64,000 nt of DNA from Undaria pinnatifida (GCA_012845835.1 JABAKD010000026.1:8790558-8854557); one strand, 5' to 3'; positions 10,591-23,440 are shown, counted from the stretch's first letter. Translations and numbers: made by a program. The notes: generated by a model not told the origin, from the letters alone.

Positions 10591-12314
10591 CCTACGGTAG
10601 CAAGCGTCTTGCAGTATCAACCACATCATCATCCTCAAAGCAGCCCGGGACGTTTGTTCAGGCAGGGGGGGTGTCCCCAACGCAACGCAAGGAGGGCCTG
10701 TACGAGACGACCGTATAGAGCATGGCATGGTGATACTCGTACCGCTGCACGCTCTTAACCCCTACAGAGCCCCCAAATCCCTCCCTATACTAACTTCAAG
10801 TAATTTCGTAAAAAAAGGGTTTCCAGTCGTAAAGGCGTTAATCGACTCTTCCATCACTCTGCATCCGTCGTTTTTTTTCATCACTACAAAAAAGGGTTCC
10901 AAACGGTTCAACACTACACCGTACAGAAACAAACACATCTCTTGACTCTGGTTCTAAGTAACTTGTCCTCGACAGGGGGGAGCAGTCCTCAAGGGGTCAT
11001 ACATACCAACACGGCCATTTTTGTGCTGGTTTTCGTATCCGCACCGGAGATCTGGTGGTGATTTTAATGCGGGCAGATCGGTAGCAAAGCCTTGAGTTAG
11101 TTGATCGACTAATATATATCATACGTCGGCAGTTGTCGTGGTCCTTTCTTCAATAAAAAATATGTTGTAAAAAATAACAATACACTCCAGCTGTGAGATC
11201 GAAGATTTCATCGTGAAACTCATCTTTGCAAGCTGTGTGTGATACTCCGATCGCGCGTATTACTGGGTGTGTATCCTCATCAAGGATACAGGTCGGCAAC
11301 TCCCAAAAATATATATGTCGCCTGAATCGTGACAAAAGAAACAGGCGGAGTATCGCGAACCGTGGCATTTTCTGTGGGAGCTGGTCGGCGGCGAGCGCTA
11401 CACCAGGGGACAGGAGGAGGGATTGATGGGGGAACTTGACCTCTTTCGGTGGACACATTACTTGGAATTAGCTAGACGTTTTGTTTTGCTTTCGCAGTTC
11501 TAAAAGGATTGCAAGAGCGAAAATGCAGGACTTCGGCCTGAATGACCGAAGGGCTGAAGGGCGACGAACGGAGCAACACGGAATGCGGATACTCCTCAAG
11601 GGATGAGGGGTGAGACCCGAGCACCACAGAATGATGATAGTGCTGAAGGGCTCATGGGAGACCCGAAGCAACACAGGCTGGGCGTAGTTTATGCAAACGT
11701 GTTGACACCGCGACGGAGACCTTGATGAGGGGATGGCATGCCACGGAGAGGAGTACAGTGGGCGCCCGCTGTTAATCCTTGTACTGTGGTAGCTGCACCT
11801 ACTTTCGTGGGGACGCAAGGACCACAGGCTGTATGGCTGCATGACTGCATGACTGCATGACTGGGGAATATTTGTTGCCGTGGTTAAAACTCGTTCGTGA
11901 AAACTTGAGGCTCGTTTTCTGATCTTAGAACAACATTTTTCACCTAATAAACGGTGTTTTTCGTCGGATGCCCTGCAAAATCCCATATAATAGCCAGTTG
12001 TAGCCTGTGCTCAATGGTGGCAACAAAAAATATACTGGGCCTCGGAGCCAAATTGACGTTTCTGGCGTCTTCTGTAGAGAGGCAGCACGGCGCAAGAGTG
12101 CGAAGCGAAACACAATCCAGCGTTCGAGACTACTGCTGTAGGCAACAGGGGTGGCGGGGGGAGGGGTTGGGCAAAAGGAAGTACAGCAGCAGTAGCTGTT
12201 GCTACGCGGTAGATATTCGGGGTGGGCGCTTACAAAAGGCATTCAACATCATCATCGAAGCGTGTCTCGTCTCACCTAGCACACACTTGAAGGGTAGAGA
12301 CTAGTGCTGTTGTG
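10591..12314. other. No gene; dispersed repeats
   Basis: A dispersed R4 fragment is at about 10785-10880. A copy of repeat R2 (core CAGCTGTGAGATCG followed by TTTGCAAGCTGTGTG) spans about 11160-11300; related copies are at about 14690-14850, 52690-52775 and, inverted, 22335-22435. The open frame at 11468-11986 (-) is made of degenerate internal repeats. No exon found. Confidence 0.4.
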
Positions 12315-12620
12315 GTTTCCTGCGCTTGTCTACGTACCGCGTGTACCGCCATCTGTCCCATCTTTCTCCGAGTACTTTTTTCATTGTTCGGTACGCTGTA
12401 CCTCCGTCTGTCCGATGTTTCTCCACGTACCCCTTTCACTACTCAGTTCGTTGTACCGCCGGCTGCCCTATCTTTCTCTGCCTATATTTTTCATTGTCCA
12501 GCACGCTGTACCAGGTACCGTCGTTTGCTCCATCGTTCTCCATGTACCTCTTCCATTACTCAGTACGCTGTACCACCTGTTCGAGTTTTTTCCGGCGACT
12601 TTTTCATTCTTCAGTACCGC
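12315..12620 (+). repeat. Degenerate tandem repeat, about 57-60-bp unit
   Basis: Around five units share TACGCTGTACC, TCTTTCTCC, GTACC and TTCA-ACTCAG. All three forward frames stay open across it because the unit lacks stops, so the open frames here are not evidence of genes. Confidence 0.7.
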
Positions 12621-14286
12621 GGTATACCCCGTGGTCTGGTTTACTTGGTACGCTCAAGTTAGCATATCCTCGATAAACAAAAAGGCGCGCGCCGGACGGG
12701 AAAAGGGCACACACCTGCTTTGTAACCAGGGCTTATCCAGCAGCAGTATCAGTTTTGTGCCTGTTCTTCCGGTATAGGGTGGGTGTGTTTTAATCCTCCA
12801 GCGGAGAGACAAAAACGAGAGCCCAAAGAACTCCTCCCTATACTAAATCCAAGTAATTTGCCCCCAAAAACTGGGTTTCCCGTTGTAAACGCGTTAATCC
12901 CACCGCATTTCCACGTATTTGTCGTGTGTCGATTTCACTCGGTTGCGGAAACAACGGTGCTAAAGTGGCAACGGCAACGCAAGCTACCACGACTTCCCGC
13001 TGCAATGGCCACGGCAGCGTTAGTGTCGGAACAACGTCAACACCTCTCGCGGAGGACGGTGGCGCCATCACGCTTTCCATAGGACAGATTAAGGGTCGTG
13101 CGCTACGGTCTGCGCCGATTCTCAAAGCCGAAATATAACCATGGCGAAGAAGAACTAAAAGTCGTGTCGATTAGCTCTTTAGGGATTCAGAGATGGCCAC
13201 CTGACAAGTGACACGCTTGGTCCTGTCCACCGTCTACGAGTGGGGCGAGCGCACATGAGCATGAGTAGGATCATGCTGCGCCCGTGACGCAGGACTCCTT
13301 GCATTGTACTTCGGGCACCAAACAAAACATAATGCATCTCCCGATCGAGCACTGGCCGAATCTGTAATCGTAAGTAATCGTCATTTCTTGTAGCCAATCT
13401 TTCCATATCAAGATGTGCCAAGTCTCAAGGACAACCAGGTTTAGTAGATAGGAAACGGTCTGCAAACTGACTCTTCGTGGTCGGGTGGGTGGGTGGGTGG
13501 GTGGGTGGGAAGTGGCGAGTTGGCGGGCGAGCTCGCTCTTGTTTCTCGTAAACTGACGCTTCGTGATGGGGTGGGTGGTGAGTTGGCCGAGCTTACTCTT
13601 CTTTCTGTTGTGTTAACGCTGGAGTTGATGAGACGTGCGGGTGAACTGTACTCGATACCGATAATGCCTGCCATTATAGGTGGTACAGCTCTTAATAGTG
13701 GGTGACACTACTCTAGGATCGTTCTTATACCTGTTTCGGATAATCCAGAGGTCGCCGAGCTCAAGCTCAACGGGAGCTGTAAAAACAACAACGAGAGATG
13801 ATGGCCAAGAACCATAAGCCAAATATATGACATCCCGTGGGCTGTGGGCAGAACAAATTCTAGGATGGAGAAGAGAAGCAGTAGAACGGCCCATACATGG
13901 GCGTGAATGTACAGAAAGGAACTGCTGTATCTAGGTGGCCGAGACCCTCACTGCTCTTGTCCTCTTATATTCTCAAAGGAATCCAAACTACCACCTGGTA
14001 CACCCGACCGCTTATTCAGTGCAAAAAGGTAAGTGCAACATTCCAGCCGAGGACCAACGTCCGAATGGGTAGGGTGGACCGTCACTGGACCAAGTCCGGC
14101 GTCAGGCTGTTTTCTCATGGCCGGGGGGTTTGCTAGTGGGTGAGCTCGCGTAAGTCCCACACCACCCGAAGGGATGACTTTACGGGAGGCTATCTCCATC
14201 GCACCTGATCACCAGGGATCAAGTCGGGTCTGAATATTCCCGCATCCGTACACAACGGCAGCTTGCACTACTGGAGTAGTAACGAT
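12621..14286. other. No confirmed gene; R4 copy and G-rich microsatellite
   Basis: An R4 copy is at about 12835-12900. A (GGGT)n run at 13483-13509 has at least four G-triplets in a row and could fold as a G-quadruplex. A plus-strand open segment near 12926-13138 is GC-rich but lacks a convincing acceptor or start. Confidence 0.4.
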
Positions 14287-14460
14287 GACCGCCGGTAGGG
14301 ACAGCTCGCGCTGGCGCCACCACGGGAACTGAAGGACACGCCAGCTAGCGTTGTATTGCGAACACAATCGAGCTAAATTGACACGACATGTATGGAAATA
14401 CGTGAAAGTGTGGTGAGCTCAAGCTTTATTTTCCTCCACCCGCCGCAGGATAAAAAAAAG
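14287..14460 (+). mobile_element. Poly-A-tailed retroposon, copy 3
   Basis: Matches the copies at 1886-2027 and 2326-2520 (GCCAGCTAGCGTTG, GTGGTGAGCTCAAGCTTTATT, CCGC-GGAT) and ends in a short A run. It abuts a second repeat (14462-14690) that recurs inverted at 19010-19215. Confidence 0.5.
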
Positions 14461-14461
14461 G

Positions 14462-14690
14462 CGCTTGCCATTCACGACACCGGCGACGTAAGCTCTTGTT
14501 TACGACACCGCGCTGTCCTTGAGCCATACGCCCCGGATCATCCCGGAACTGCCACGGCTGTTTTGGGATGGTATGGTTAAGAGCTATCATTGAAGCTATC
14601 GTGTGCCCAAAACGGCCGAGTACATGACGAGATACCTGCTATCATACCCGCGTGCTCCCGCCAAATTTTATAAAAATTGAAAAACGTCAG
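14462..14690 (+). repeat. Dispersed repeat, inverted partner at 19010-19215
   Basis: The reverse complement of 19010-19215 follows this sequence from the GACACCGGCGAC phrase through ATCATCCCGGAACTGCCACG to the CCGCGTGCTCCC end, with a few indels. Confidence 0.6.
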
Positions 14691-14850
14691 CTGTGAGTAT
14701 GACCGATTGAATGGTTGACCCTCAACTTTGCAAGCTGCGTGGTACATCTGTACTTCGCTAATACACAATAGTTCACAAAGTTTTACGGAATGTCGTTCGG
14801 GCGTATTATATATTTGATCCTCATGAAAGATATGGATCGGTGAGTCCCCT

Positions 14851-17800
14851 GGATGTTGTCAGGGTCAACAGGACCATTTTCCATAATAATCACTCTGTGC
14901 ACTGACACTATAAAACCCGCATTGACGGTAGATATTATAGTAAGCATTCTATTATTTTATGACATGTCAGTAGAACCCGCATAGAGGGCGGAGGTTATAA
15001 TAAGCACGATATTATCACATGATATGACCAACAGGCGGGTTGTAATTATCGTTGTACGTATGATTATTATATCTATCACTGATCAAATAATATACATTGG
15101 TGTATTATTGTCAGTCAGAGTTTGATTATTATATCTATCACTGATTAAATAATATACATTGGTGATATATACTTATCTCCAGTAGTTTAGGCACTACTAC
15201 TACTTATGGTAACTGTGCTAAGTGTTATTTATGTTATGAAGTACATGTTTACTTGTGGCTGATTATGTGTGTATGTATCTGGTATTGTTTGCCGTGAGAA
15301 TACAAGAGTCGAGTAACGTATTATATACTACAAGTTTTCCCTTCGGGATGCGGGTAACGTGAAATCCCGGGGGCGTCGCAAGGCAAAGAGGGAGACACCG
15401 GTAACACGCGCGTATATAATACTTTCCCACCTATAATGGTGTTACGCGTACTCACATAGATAAACCCCACTGCTCTTCTTAGAGGGAACGTGTGGCATGA
15501 GCTAGTGCAGTGCTCCAAAGAAAGAGTAGTAGTAGTACTCAGCGGGAAGAGTGTGATAAGCGGTGGGTGCACGTTGTACTAATGGACGCGCAAACGAATT
15601 ATTAGTGGTCAGGGGACGGATGCTGTGTACCGTACGTGGAATAGTCTCGTTGCTACGTATATATATATAGTACGTCACATGCGTTTGCACTTGGTAATGG
15701 ATAGGGTTGACTAGCCAATGTCAGTCGCTCTTGGATGTTGTACAATAATTAATTGGTTGGCGGCAACAATTTCGGTTATGTGTGGCGTACGTGGTAGGAT
15801 TTTCCATGAGTTGGACGTAGTGTTCAACGCTTTGGTACTGTGTTTGAGGGGAACCGAAACCTTGATGTACTCCTCGTTTATCCCCGTAGAAAGTAGAGCT
15901 AGATTGATAATGTTCCCGCCTGAATCCGCCAATACTTGATGCATGTGGTCAGAAATGTATGTGTGTATGATATATGTGTACGATAATAGCAACAGGCCTA
16001 GAACCGATCCACCCAGCCAATCAGATGGCGTCCTGGGCGCGTGGCGAACGCTGAAATAGAACTGTACCTGTTTTTGGCCACAGCAGCACGTGTATATACC
16101 TGTGTTTGGCGATCGCTAATATCGAGTGATACATCCTTGAACCCTACCCATGGTTTCACTCTGCCGCCAAAAAATATTTGGTCTGGTCGAGACTCGCGTT
16201 CATGCTGTGCTCGCGATGCCTGCCACCGTCGCCCCGCTCGGCGCCATCTTCCAAGCTTTCCCCGCTCTATGTCCATGTGAGCCTCGTCTCCCGCGCGGAA
16301 GGATGCACGTCGTGCCCGGTGGCGCTCGTTCCGACACTCGGCTGCTCCCGGCCTCTACCACCCAGCCTCTCCTGCTGGCATCCGCTGTCCCGAAGCATAA
16401 CACTGCGATATGCTTTTTGTTCAAGCAAAAACGGGCCTTACATTCGGACACGTCTAGTTACTCCGCAAGAGAAAGATAAACACACCGGGTCAACCACGCC
16501 CACTTTCGCTCCTGCCTCGACGAGCGGCCGCCTGCGCGGCGGGAGAGCGCAGGCCGGTTTACCCTTGTCTGAACCCATGTCCACGCACCCACGTCCAGAT
16601 CCGGGGCCGAAACGGCCCAGGGCGGCGCGCCCCCAAACCCCACACTAATTCGATCCATATGTGTACTGCTGCTACTACTGCTGTATGTTGCTGCTACTGC
16701 TGCTGTGCTGCTGCTGAGGTTAGTTGGGCAGCGGGTCAATTTTCTACGAACAAAATAACAAAGAACAAAAAATTGTAAAATTTTATCAAAATATCAAAGT
16801 TTGAAAAACAATTTGGAGTGTTCCAAGCGACCTGATCGTCTCAGGGAGGCGGAACGCAATCCCTCGCCAAGTGGAGCCAGGTAAGCGACGTTTAGTGCGC
16901 CGAGCGCCGCCACAGAGCTCGGCCGAGATCAAGACATTAGCTTGCCCCGCGTCCGAAAGTGCGAGAAGAAACATTCGGCCGCCGGAGAGCAGCGAGCAGA
17001 ACAAAAACGAAGATCATATTTTACATATACATATACCTGGCATGTATCAAGTACTGCATTGCCGCTGAATTATAAAACCGAAAGGATTTTTTCCGACACC
17101 GGTTCCACAACCATTCAATCGTTGGTATACAGACCGATCACAATGGAAACCGATAGCTTGGTCAAAAAGTTTGCAATTTTTTTCAGGGGTTATTTGCTGA
17201 AAGATTCCGGGTAACGTCGCTATGGGGAAAAAATGACTAAATGTTTTTTTTCTGGCTCTTTCTTGGGTCATGCGGTCCAGGTCAATTTGTCTATTTTTCA
17301 TCAAGCCTTGATCAACACTGTCCACCAAACACGATTGACCTTCGATCTCGAGATAGAGACAACCCATGGTCACAAGGCCACATGAGTGTAGGTGACAGCG
17401 GTGAAGAGTTCATCTCGATCCATGCCCTAGGACGTGAGAGGTTGCTTGTGTTGTCCTGTGGTCTTCCGTCACATCCTCCCAAAATTCTGTTTTTGCCCGT
17501 TGGGAGAGGACAGAGTTTTTATCTCAGTTTTCTACACACCAGCCGCCAAACATTTTTAACAGAAGCCTGATCGGCGCCCGCCACAAATCAGCGGCTGTAG
17601 AGTGAGCGCTATATACCAAGGGGGGGTCGGAGCCCCTAACGAGCTCGCCATGTTCAGAGTTCACGACGCTGTCGTTGATTTCGTCGAACGAAGCGTGTGG
17701 AGAACACGAAATTGCGCCGCGTCTAATCCAACATCTGCTTGAGAATGTCTCAGGCCGATGTTGGCGAAGGTCGCCGGGCGAAATCGTTTTTTTCCGAAAT

Positions 17801-18597
17801 TCTGGAAAGCTTCAAAAAATACCTGTACCAAATTGGGTCCATGGGCGACCGTTTTAGGCTGGGATCTTCGGGAATTTTAAAGTTTTGGCCTTCGATTGTC
17901 ACCGGTCTGAGGTCACAGCTGACGTTTGAAATTTTATGCAAGGTTCCCCTTCGGAGGAAGGGTGACGCAAGAGGCGGATGCTTTTTTCGCATTTTGCACC
18001 CCCGTGCGTTCGCCCGCATCCTTACGGCAGAGAGAGCATGCAGCTATACTGCAATGTAATTGATCCGGGTGTAGTATCGGAAGTAAGGAATGTATTTGTG
18101 ATACTACTGTAAGGACGGCCCAGATAAATTATGGTGATCTAACGCTGTTGTAGCCTACCAGGTATTTCCAGATCTTCTTGGAAAATACACTGACTGGTCG
18201 ATGGGTGACCGGCCATGTGCAACAATTTGCGGGTGCTTTTTGATGTGTGTGCAATTTGACTGCTGTCTTGGTGTAAATAAATGCTCGAAGCTGCAGCTGT
18301 GTTGGGCGATCCGAAACATACGATGCGAGTTCGCGCAACACGTTGCTGCAGCAACGGCGACCTCCGCAGCCAGCACTTGAGCGCCTTCCCCTAAGGTGCC
18401 CGGTCACAGATAGCACTGGTGCCGTTATAACAGCCAGCTCCCTCCCTCCCATGTTCCCCACGCATAGACACTCCGCCATGGAACGAGTATGTAGCAAGGA
18501 AGATAGGCTAGGCGAGGTCATGACCACAGACAGCCGATGTTTTTCCTTTAAAAATTTACGCTTTTTACCTTTAAAAACTTACGCAGTATTGACACCT
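14851..18597. other. No confirmed gene
   Basis: 15060-15165 holds a two-unit tandem repeat around ATTATTATATCTATCACTGA and AATAATATACATTGGTG. 16170-16640 is GC-rich with several open frames on both strands, none with convincing splice sites or domains. 17640-18060 contains an open frame of about 106 codons of unknown meaning. I do not call a gene here. Confidence 0.35.
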
Positions 18598-18598
18598 G

Positions 18599-18645
18599 CA
18601 GCAGTAGCAGCAGCAGCAGCAGCATCAGCAGCGGCTGCTGCGGCG
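18599..18645. repeat. CAG/CTG microsatellite
   Basis: Imperfect (CAG)n passes into (GCTGCG)n. It gives poly-Leu or poly-Ala readings in different frames. Confidence 0.85.
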
Positions 18646-19009
18646 GCGCGGGGGGGCTGGCGGTGGCGCTGGAAGCTTCGGCGACAGAGCTGTGGTATAG
18701 CGGTAAAAATTCAGCACCAAGTACGATACGGAATCTGCTGACGTTGTGAGCAGCAGCGGACAGGGGGGAAAAAACGAACGGTAGCAGCAGCTGATGAAAC
18801 ATTTGCAGTCTTAATCACCACCAGCATTGAAATTACAAAAAACATAGCTGACGTTTTGACGTTCTGGGACAGCCGTTCGAATGGCCCAGCACCTGTGGAA
18901 GCTGTTCGAAGGGTCCAGCAGCAGGTGCAGCTTTGGAAATCTGTACAGCCCAAAAATCCAAAAAACGAATGTTAAACGACCGATCGCGACCGAGATAAGG
19001 GTAATTATG

Positions 19010-19215
19010 TTTATAAAATCCTGTGGGAGCACGCGGATATGATAGCAGATAGCAGATATTTCTTCCAGTACTCGGCCGTCTTGGGCATACAATAGCTTCA
19101 AGATACTTCGTAGATCTATACCGTGCCAAAACAACCGTGGCAGTTCCGGGATGATCTGGGGCGTGTGGCGCAAGCACTAGTGCGGTGTCGTATAAGAGTT
19201 CACACCGGTGTCGTA
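19010..19215 (-). repeat. Dispersed repeat, inverted copy of 14462-14690
   Basis: Ends with ACACCGGTGTCG-type sequence. It contains CCGTGGCAGTTCCGGGATGATC, inverse to the copy at 14462-14690. Confidence 0.6.
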
Positions 19216-19490
19216 GCTAGCATTATGATACCCAAAAAATAAAAAAGTAACACCAGGGCTTCATTGTACACGGCCGCAGTATAATAGGACATGTGAATGC
19301 TTTTAATAATGTAATAGCAGTACGAATGTGAGGATGTGAGGGTGAGAGAAAAAGACGAAAGAAACGCCGATCGCGTTGATAGCACGTGTGCGTCGGTGTT
19401 GCGTTGGGCTACACTGCCGGCGCAATTAGGGAAGCCACGCGTAGTCAAACCCCGTGCTGTTGTGCTACTGTTGTCATGGCGAGTTCTTAC

Positions 19491-19950
19491 CTGCTCCACC
19501 AATCGACCCGCTCATGTAGAACCATCTAGGAGTATGATTGGTCACGTCGGGCACGGACCCCATCCGACATCCAACTCTACCCTGCAGAGGCAACACAAAA
19601 ACAGACGACCGAAAGCCCTTGCTACTTGCTAGGCAACTCGACAGTTTCTCCAAACCACTATCATAGCAGCGACGCCTCCTAGCGCCCTCATCGGACCAAC
19701 ACAAGGCACAGCTGTGATGGGGCTTCTACTACCATAGCTCACAGACGGGTATGATGGCGAAGGCCGAGGAGCAGTCGTCCGAAGCTTCCACTGCCCGCTC
19801 CCTCTCCAGCATCCATCTCACAGAAAAATACCGCTCAGCGGACCCCTCGCGTGTCTCCCTTTCCACCCCCTCACCCCGCTCCTCAGGAGAATGCCGCGCA
19901 TGTGCACCATCACTACCCCCCTCGCTTGATTCCCTCTCCTCAGATGACAT
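19491..19950 (-). CDS. Possible first two exons of an unknown minus-strand gene
   Basis: Exon 1 (19822-19950) would begin with ATG, read SSEERESSEGG and end ERYFS before GTGAGA. Exon 2 (19491-19581) follows a strong acceptor (TGTTGCCTCTGCAG) and ends GCAG before GTAAGAAC. Exon 2 is open in only one frame, which needs incoming phase 0, and exon 1 delivers phase 0. It reads GRVGCRMGSVPDVTNH and then TPRWFYMSGSIGG, leaving phase 1. Exon 1 is rich in Glu, Arg and Ser and looks disordered. No clear third exon was found. The start lies only about 155 bases from the GNAT start at 20106 on the other strand, which would imply a shared promoter. Not recognised; exon 1 could instead be GNAT 5' leader. 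Confidence 0.3.
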
Positions 19951-20105
19951 GTTCCAACAGTAGTCTACACCAAAGGCAACCTCGGATGTGGAGCGTTTTC
20001 GCTGGAGATCGGCGATCCGCGGGTAGGTAGGGTTTCTGTATCTTGAAGTAGGATGTTTATAGCGGGAAACCCGGGAAACAAGAACATGCGAGAGGCCAGA
20101 TTGCC

Positions 20106-20670
20106 TTGCAGCTGAGTGCGCTCTGGCTTAGTGCTTGCTGTGCGTTGCCCATGCCACGGGTGCTGTTCGTACGATGGTGGTGCTGGCTCGTGCTCTCGAG
20201 CATAGCTCTATACCACGTAGATACATTTTCCTTAGTCCCCTTTTCATCGGGTATTAGCGGGCCCATTAGAAGCAGGCACACCCCCGCACGTCACTCGTAC
20301 ACCCAGCAGCACACGCCAATACCACTGTACCGTCCACATGGCCTTGGGAAGAGGCTATCGCCAGCCGCCCACGAGCCAGCCGCAGCAGACACGACGCTGG
20401 CAACAAGAGGTGACACCCTCGAGATCGACATCAAGCCAGCGACCTACTTTGGTTTGCGCGCGGTGTCGAGGTTGTTGGTGGAGGAGTTTTACGGGATCGG
20501 GCTCTGGTTTCCGGCTCAGCGCCTCGTTGAGCTGAACCGGCTGCAGGACAACTTCCACTCGTACGAGGAGGACGCTGACCGACACTTGATGCTGGTTGCC
20601 ACTACGGTCGAGGACGGTAGCCTCGTGGGGTTTGTGGACATCGACGGGAGGGAGAAGAATCCTGGACAAA
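20106..20670 (+). CDS. GNAT-family N-acetyltransferase, exon 1
   Basis: This is the first half of a GCN5-related N-acetyltransferase (acetyl-CoA-dependent transfer to an amine; substrate unknown). The start could be 20106 or the second Met at 20151. After it come a hydrophobic Trp/Leu/Val leader (about residues 16-40) and a Ser/Pro/Ala-rich, basic linker to about residue 105, as in an organelle-targeted protein; the plastid is possible but no clean A-x-A-F motif is seen. The fold begins near DTLEIDIKPATYFGLRAVSR and continues through LMLVATTVEDGSLVGFVDID, the usual strands and helices 1-2 before the acetyl-CoA loop. The reading ends at CAAA before a consensus GTGAGT donor, phase 1. Frame remains open past the donor but the sequence loses GNAT character. 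The second half is 17.7 kb downstream at 38348-38646. Joined length is about 287 residues. Confidence 0.85.
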
Positions 20671-21649
20671 GTGAGTTGAAGTGGTCATACAAGCGTCCCG
20701 GAAATAACGTTCAAGTAGGATTCAGACTACACGAGAGTATGGCTGTACCTGCGTTACCTATATGGACATAAATATAGATACCGTTATGTAATTAATATGA
20801 ATAAAAATGGTATTTATGTTTAAGTCCGAAAGGGTACACGATGCAGCACGCGACCATCGTAAGAGGATACCTGTTACCTGGTTATTCACGGCAGAATAAC
20901 GCCTCAACGGATACCGTCAGGAGTCACGACGTCAAGGGCATCCGGTCGCTTTTGGTTTTGGACCGCGATGTTGATGTCTATGCGTACAAGTTGGAGGTGT
21001 TCAGAAAGCTCCACAAGCAGCACGTTGCCTGCAACTGAAGTTTAGGGTGGGTCCAGGGTCCAGTCTGATGCATTTACCGGGGAGTATGTTGCCTCACGGA
21101 TCCGAGCCTATAGCTTACCAGGTACGCAAGATGATACTCGCAACTTGAGGATATTAATTCTGTGCTGCACTCCAATTTTACAACTTGATGTTGATACTCT
21201 TCCAGTAGTCTATACCAGGTACCTGACATATTGAACCCGACACCTCGTACTTGTAACGGTACTATAGATGGTTGTTACGGTGTACTCCAGCGAGTCTCGG
21301 TTGTTGATCGGCATCTGGAGGCGAGGGGGGGGGGGGGGCTCAGCTCGATCAATCGCGCCTGCTCCCGTTGCTTCCTTTCTGCAATGTTTGCCTCCACCTG
21401 GCTAATGTGATGCAGTCAGGGTCAACTTCCTGAACAAACTTTTTATTTAAAAGCGGCACGCGCGTAGAAAGATTCAAATATCTGGCACGCGCTTTTAACT
21501 TTGCACACCTCGGACAGATCATGATTAAATAGATCATATAGATCATATAGATCATATACATAATATATTACTATATGCCCTCACCACCCGCACCTAGACC
21601 TATTAATAGCATGTATAGTAAAGTTCCTCCCAGGTATCATTCATGCGAC

Positions 21650-22270
21650 CGAAAGGGGTTTGATCCCCCCCCCCATCGCCCCCCCCCCCGTTTGGTTCTC
21701 TCCCGCCGCCCCACCAAAAATTAAAATCTGCGAAAGTAGTAAGCACTACGTACCAGACAGTTGATATCACCTCATTACCTTTCTAGCCATCCATGCCGTA
21801 GTTCCAATTCATACCCCCCCCCCCCGCTAACGCCCCCTCCTTCCCCACCACCCCCACCATCGCTTAGCACCACGCTTATAACAAGCTCCTAACAGATATA
21901 CATTTATGCGACCTAAAGCTGTTGGAAATCCCCCTCCCCCCCCCCCCTCCCCCTCCTTTCGAACACTCCGCCCTCTCCTCACCGGTTGTACGACTTACAG
22001 GATATACATGGTAAACTGATGCATTCCTTCCACAACCGTCAGGTTTGTCCCCTTGAAGGAATTATAGTTTCCGCGCACAGATTAAGTTGCCCCCCCCCCC
22101 CCGCTCCCTCTTGTTCAAACCCCGACCCCCCCGCCCTTAAAATCTCCGCCCTCCCCTCACCGGTTGTACGGCTTACAGGATGCACTTGATAAACTGATGC
22201 ATTTCCTTCCACAGCTGTCAGATTTTGTCCCCCTCAAAAACGGGTTTTATTGTTTCCGCGCACAGACTCA
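21650..22270 (+). repeat. Poly-C-punctuated tandem repeat, about 190-bp unit
   Basis: Units share CACCGGTTGTACG-CTTACAGGAT, AAACTGATGCATT-CCTTCCACA, GTTTCCGCGCACAGA and runs of 10-15 C. Two units are clear (21975-22265) and one or two degenerate ones precede them. Confidence 0.6.
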
Positions 22271-22765
22271 TTAACATCACCCTGTTGACTCTGGTATAAG
22301 CTACACTGTAGTTCCAAGGGGAGTCGCCGACCTATATCCTTAATGAGGACACACACCCAGTAATACACACAGCTTGCAAAGATGAGTTTCGACGAAATCT
22401 TCGATCCCACAGCTGGAGTGTATTTTTATGTTTATAATATAAATTGGTCTAGGGTGGCCGATACGAGCAGCCCAAGCGGGCTCGCTTTCACAGGGCCTTT
22501 TGGCCCTACTAGATTCTTGCTTGTAACTTCTTGGCCTGAGTAGCTTCTTTCATTCCTTGCCGCTGTCGCTTTCACAGACTTATTGGCCCAACTAGCGACT
22601 AGCTTCTTGCCTTTAACTTCTTGGCCCGACTACGAGTTTCTTTCATGTTTTGCTGCTGCATGCAGGCCAAAATGTCTCGCTTTTACCTCCCGCAGACGTA
22701 GCACCGCCACAACGCCACAAAAGCAACACCAACCCCTTTAGGAACCACCAACTCTGCCTGAAGTC

Positions 22766-22924
22766 ATGAACACCGAATCCAAGATCAACACCAACACAAA
22801 ACGTTCCAAGGCTAACGCAACGAGGGGCAAGCGGGCTGCTGCCTCAAACGCTGCTGCTGGTCGTAGTGCCGCCGCAACTATTGCTGCTCTGTGTGCAACT
22901 CTACTACTACTGCTGTCTATCTGA
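22766..22924 (+). CDS. Possible 52-residue peptide with a hydrophobic C-terminus
   Basis: ATG at 22766 starts a short frame with a polar Lys/Asn/Thr/Arg-rich N-terminal half (MNTESKINTNTKRSK), an Ala-rich middle and a Leu-rich tail (ALCATLLLLLSI) before TGA. The arrangement resembles a tail-anchored microprotein, but Leu and Ala runs here come from CTG/GCT-type repeats. It may be noise inside the GNAT intron. Confidence 0.15.
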   Translation: MNTESKINTNTKRSKANATRGKRAAASNAAAGRSAAATIAALCATLLLLLSI

Positions 22925-23395
22925 TGCGCTGATGTGGTCTACGTGTGGTGCTTATTATGTATCTACATGGGGCCCCCCAAAAATGCCGGTGCTCTTGCGT
23001 GGGTATGCGTGTGTTTTTTGTTCAACGCACAACAGCATCACATAGTAGTGCCAGTATATGTGCCAGCGCTATTCAGGACACCGGCACTATTGGAATAGAG
23101 TTGTCATTCATAGCTACCTACGTGCAGAGAGTGCAAGTCGTGCCACGTGATTCTACCAGCACTATACAGAGCAAAGGCATTATTCAACCGGCTCTATAAT
23201 AGCCCGTTCCTTGCCAGCAATGAATATCAGCGAAAAACGCTTATATATCTGTGGTCCAGATGCCTTCACGCAAGAAAATCAACAACATATTTAGCACAGC
23301 GCAAGACAGCGTCATAACAGAAAGAAAGCAAGAGCATGGGGGAAGCGGGGAAATGGTCCTCCTGCTCTGCTCTACTCTGCCGGTGTTGCTGCTGG

Positions 23396-23440
23396 TGCTC
23401 GTCCTGCTGCTGCTGCTGCTGCTGCTCTTGCTCTGTTGCT
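23396..23440. repeat. CTG microsatellite
   Basis: Imperfect (CTG)n giving a poly-Leu reading. Confidence 0.85.

Noticed and set aside
12304-12777. Three overlapping plus-strand frames of 116-157 codons
   Set aside because: All lie on a stop-free tandem repeat and are open in several frames at once.
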